A stretch of 64,000 bases of DNA, taken from assembly GCA_043744215.1 (NCBI GenBank), contig JAYTVC010000045.1, positions 1 to 64,000 on the forward strand, written 5' to 3'. Every line of letters starts with the position of its first letter. Within the stretch, counting starts at the first letter, position 1. Below, piece by piece: positions 62,686-64,000 of this stretch. The position numbers were made by a program, and so were the translations under genes. The notes beneath the pieces are model-generated. The model was given only the letters and a program-made list of their open reading frames with translations, made no database searches and was not told where the DNA came from. This DNA is from JBEEJL01 sp043744215. Its GTDB lineage: Bacteria > Pseudomonadota > Gammaproteobacteria > Burkholderiales > JBEEJL01.

Positions 62686-63461
62686 GCGTTCTGCTCGAAG
62701 CGCGCCATATTAAAAAATGTTTTGGCGGGCTCGAAGCCTTGGGCGACGTATCGCTCACCATCAAGCGCGGCGAAATCTACGGCCTCATCGGCCCCAACGG
62801 CGCGGGCAAAACCACTTTTTTCAACGTGCTCACCGGTCTCTACAAACTAGACGGCAAGGACGATCGCGGCGACGTACTGTTCAACGGGAAAATAATTTCC
62901 CAATCCGAACCCCATCAAGTTGCGCAACTCGGCATCGCGCGCACGTTTCAAAATATCCGCTTGTTCGCCAACATGACGGCGCTGGAAAACGTGATGGTCG
63001 GTCGCCATGTGCGCACCCACGCAGGCGTCATCGGCGCGGTGATGCGCGGTAAACGCACGCGCGACGAAGAAAATGCCATTCGCACGAAATCAACGCAACT
63101 ACTTGATTATATTGAAATTTCTCATCGCTCTCACGACCTCGCCAAACATCTATCTTATGGCGACCAGCGCCGTCTCGAAATCGCACGCGCGTTGGCAACC
63201 GAGCCGAAACTATTGGCGCTCGACGAACCGGCCGCGGGCATGAACGCGACGGAAACGGTAGCGTTGAAAAGTTTGTTGGAAAAAATTCGCGCCGATGGGA
63301 TCACGATTTTGCTCATCGAACACGACGTGAAACTGGTTATGGGTTTATGCGACCGCGTGGCCGTGCTCGATTACGGCAAAAAAATCGCCGAAGGGTTTCC
63401 TGTCGACGTGCAAAAAAATCCGGCGGTGATCGAAGCCTATCTCGGAGGCGCACTTGCTTAG
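62682..63461 (+). CDS. livG: branched-chain amino acid ABC ATPase LivG (operon 2)
   Basis: A 259-residue ATPase. Walker A GPNGAGKTT (about 38-46), the Q-loop AQLGIARTFQNIRLF, signature LSYGDQRRLEIARAL, Walker B LLALDEPAAGM and the switch His in LIEHDVK are intact. I start at MSVLLEAR; a longer frame upstream overlaps livM and is not conserved. An IHF-type site at 63096-63108 encodes LLDYIEI. Confidence 0.93.
   Translation: MSVLLEARHIKKCFGGLEALGDVSLTIKRGEIYGLIGPNGAGKTTFFNVLTGLYKLDGKDDRGDVLFNGKIISQSEPHQVAQLGIARTFQNIRLFANMTALENVMVGRHVRTHAGVIGAVMRGKRTRDEENAIRTKSTQLLDYIEISHRSHDLAKHLSYGDQRRLEIARALATEPKLLALDEPAAGMNATETVALKSLLEKIRADGITILLIEHDVKLVMGLCDRVAVLDYGKKIAEGFPVDVQKNPAVIEAYLGGALA
63096..63108 (-). 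promoter_or_regulatory. IHF-consensus site inside livG (operon 2)
   Basis: The minus strand reads AATCAAGTAGTTG (exact consensus), preceded by AAATTTCAATAT. The protein keeps the usual LivG length here. Confidence 0.45.
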
Positions 63462-64000
63462 CGTTAAAGACCTGCGCGTTTCTTACGGCGGCATTAATGC
63501 CGTGAAAGGCATTTCATTCGACGTGAAGCAGGGCGAGCTCGTTTGCCTCATCGGTGCCAACGGGGCCGGCAAAACCACGACCCTCAAAGCCCTGTGCGGC
63601 CAAGTGCCGATTCACAGCGGCAGCGCGCACTATGAAAATTTGAATCTGCGCCAGACGCAGCCCCATCAACTTATTCAACACGGCATCGCGCTGGTGCCCG
63701 AAGGCCGTGGCGTGTTCGCGCGCATGAGCATCGAAGAAAATTTATTCATGGGCGCTTACACGCGCAACGATACGGCTGAAATAAAATCCGACCTGGAAAA
63801 AGTTTACGCGCTGTTCACTCGTTTGCAGGAGCGCCGCACACAACTGGCCGGCACCCTCTCCGGCGGTGAACAGCAAATGCTCGCCATCGGCCGCGCGTTG
63901 ATGAGCCGCCCGAAATTATTATTGCTCGACGAACCGAGCATGGGTCTCGCGCCGTTGATGGTGCAAAAAATTTTCGACGTGATCAAAAAAATTTCCAGCG
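63454..64000 (+). CDS. livF: branched-chain amino acid ABC ATPase LivF (operon 2, cut by window end)
   Basis: The first ~182 residues of LivF. Walker A GANGAGKTT (about 36-44), VPEGRGVFARMS, signature LSGGEQQMLAIGRAL and Walker B LLLLDEPSMGLAP are present; the last ~50 residues lie beyond the window. The start is a TTG that overlaps the livG stop by eight bases, with GGAGG five bases before it. It completes the set livK-H-M-G-F. Confidence 0.92.
   Translation, partial: MLSVKDLRVSYGGINAVKGISFDVKQGELVCLIGANGAGKTTTLKALCGQVPIHSGSAHYENLNLRQTQPHQLIQHGIALVPEGRGVFARMSIEENLFMGAYTRNDTAEIKSDLEKVYALFTRLQERRTQLAGTLSGGEQQMLAIGRALMSRPKLLLLDEPSMGLAPLMVQKIFDVIKKISS

Noticed and set aside
3004..63108. Inserted palindromic mobile elements (RPE/MITE-like) as explanation of the AT-rich sites
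   Set aside because: The sites lack consistent terminal inverted repeats or target duplications, and coding copies show no apparent extra residues, so an IHF-type binding site explains them better.
1..64000. tRNA or rRNA genes
   Set aside because: I looked for T-loop GTTCGA-type boxes and rRNA-like sequence and saw none in a gene-like context; a covariance search would be decisive.

Overview
The window looks like a chromosomal segment of an uncultured Gram-negative betaproteobacterium (Burkholderiales/Nitrosomonadales level). The evidence is an LPS-assembly lipoprotein gene (lptE), a collinear run leuS-lptE-holA-proA-nadD-rsfS-rlmH-maf-rng, a BPSS1780-type membrane protein, a choline-kinase-like homoserine kinase next to polA, and two branched-chain amino acid (Liv) ABC systems. 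Base composition is moderately GC-rich with frequent TTG leucine codons. The first ~500 bases are clearly GC-richer and CTG-biased. I see no rRNA, tRNA, CRISPR array, prophage or insertion sequence.

Layout. 1-5 kb: an MFS/acyltransferase fusion, a small lipoprotein, a lipoprotein metallo-aminopeptidase with an alpha/beta hydrolase, then ~780 bases without genes but with inverted repeats. 5-15 kb: hrpA, an O-antigen-ligase-like membrane protein, a YjbR/MmcQ protein, two glyoxylate/hydroxypyruvate-type reductases, an NhaD/ArsB-type ion transporter and an AT-richer methyltransferase. 15-20 kb: liv operon 1, with LivM and LivG fused into one protein. 20-24.5 kb: lactate-utilisation genes lutABC, divergent from an IclR regulator, with a repeat-filled spacer between lutA and lutB. 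24.5-31 kb: a PBP7-type endopeptidase, an Atm1-type ABC exporter, a propeller diguanylate cyclase and a chalcone-isomerase-like protein. 31-37 kb: fatty acid beta-oxidation genes (thiolase, HAD/enoyl hydratase, YciA thioesterase, acyl-CoA ligase). 37-47 kb: the housekeeping run rng to leuS. 47-56 kb: a decayed sugar-dehydrogenase-like lipoprotein gene, a second diguanylate cyclase, uvrD, a DUF898-M48 pair, a BPSS1780 protein, thrB and a LOG-family gene. 56-64 kb: polA and liv operon 2 (unfused; livF is cut by the window end).

The most unusual signal is not a gene. At least twelve places carry an exact match to the IHF consensus WATCAAnnnnTTR, each preceded by the same kind of A/T-rich flank, roughly TATTsAATAwAATCAA. 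Chance would give about two in 64 kb. About eight lie inside coding sequence, without apparent insertion, and the others sit at start or stop codons or in spacers. The set, with relaxed copies, is spaced mostly 2-5 kb apart. I read it as a dispersed, probably selected, nucleoid-protein site family; IHF is the best candidate.

Both liv operons place a strong intrinsic terminator just after the substrate-binding-protein gene, which should give more binding protein than membrane subunits. The lut, glyoxylate reductase, fatty-acid and Liv genes together suggest a heterotroph living on organic acids, lipids and amino acids.
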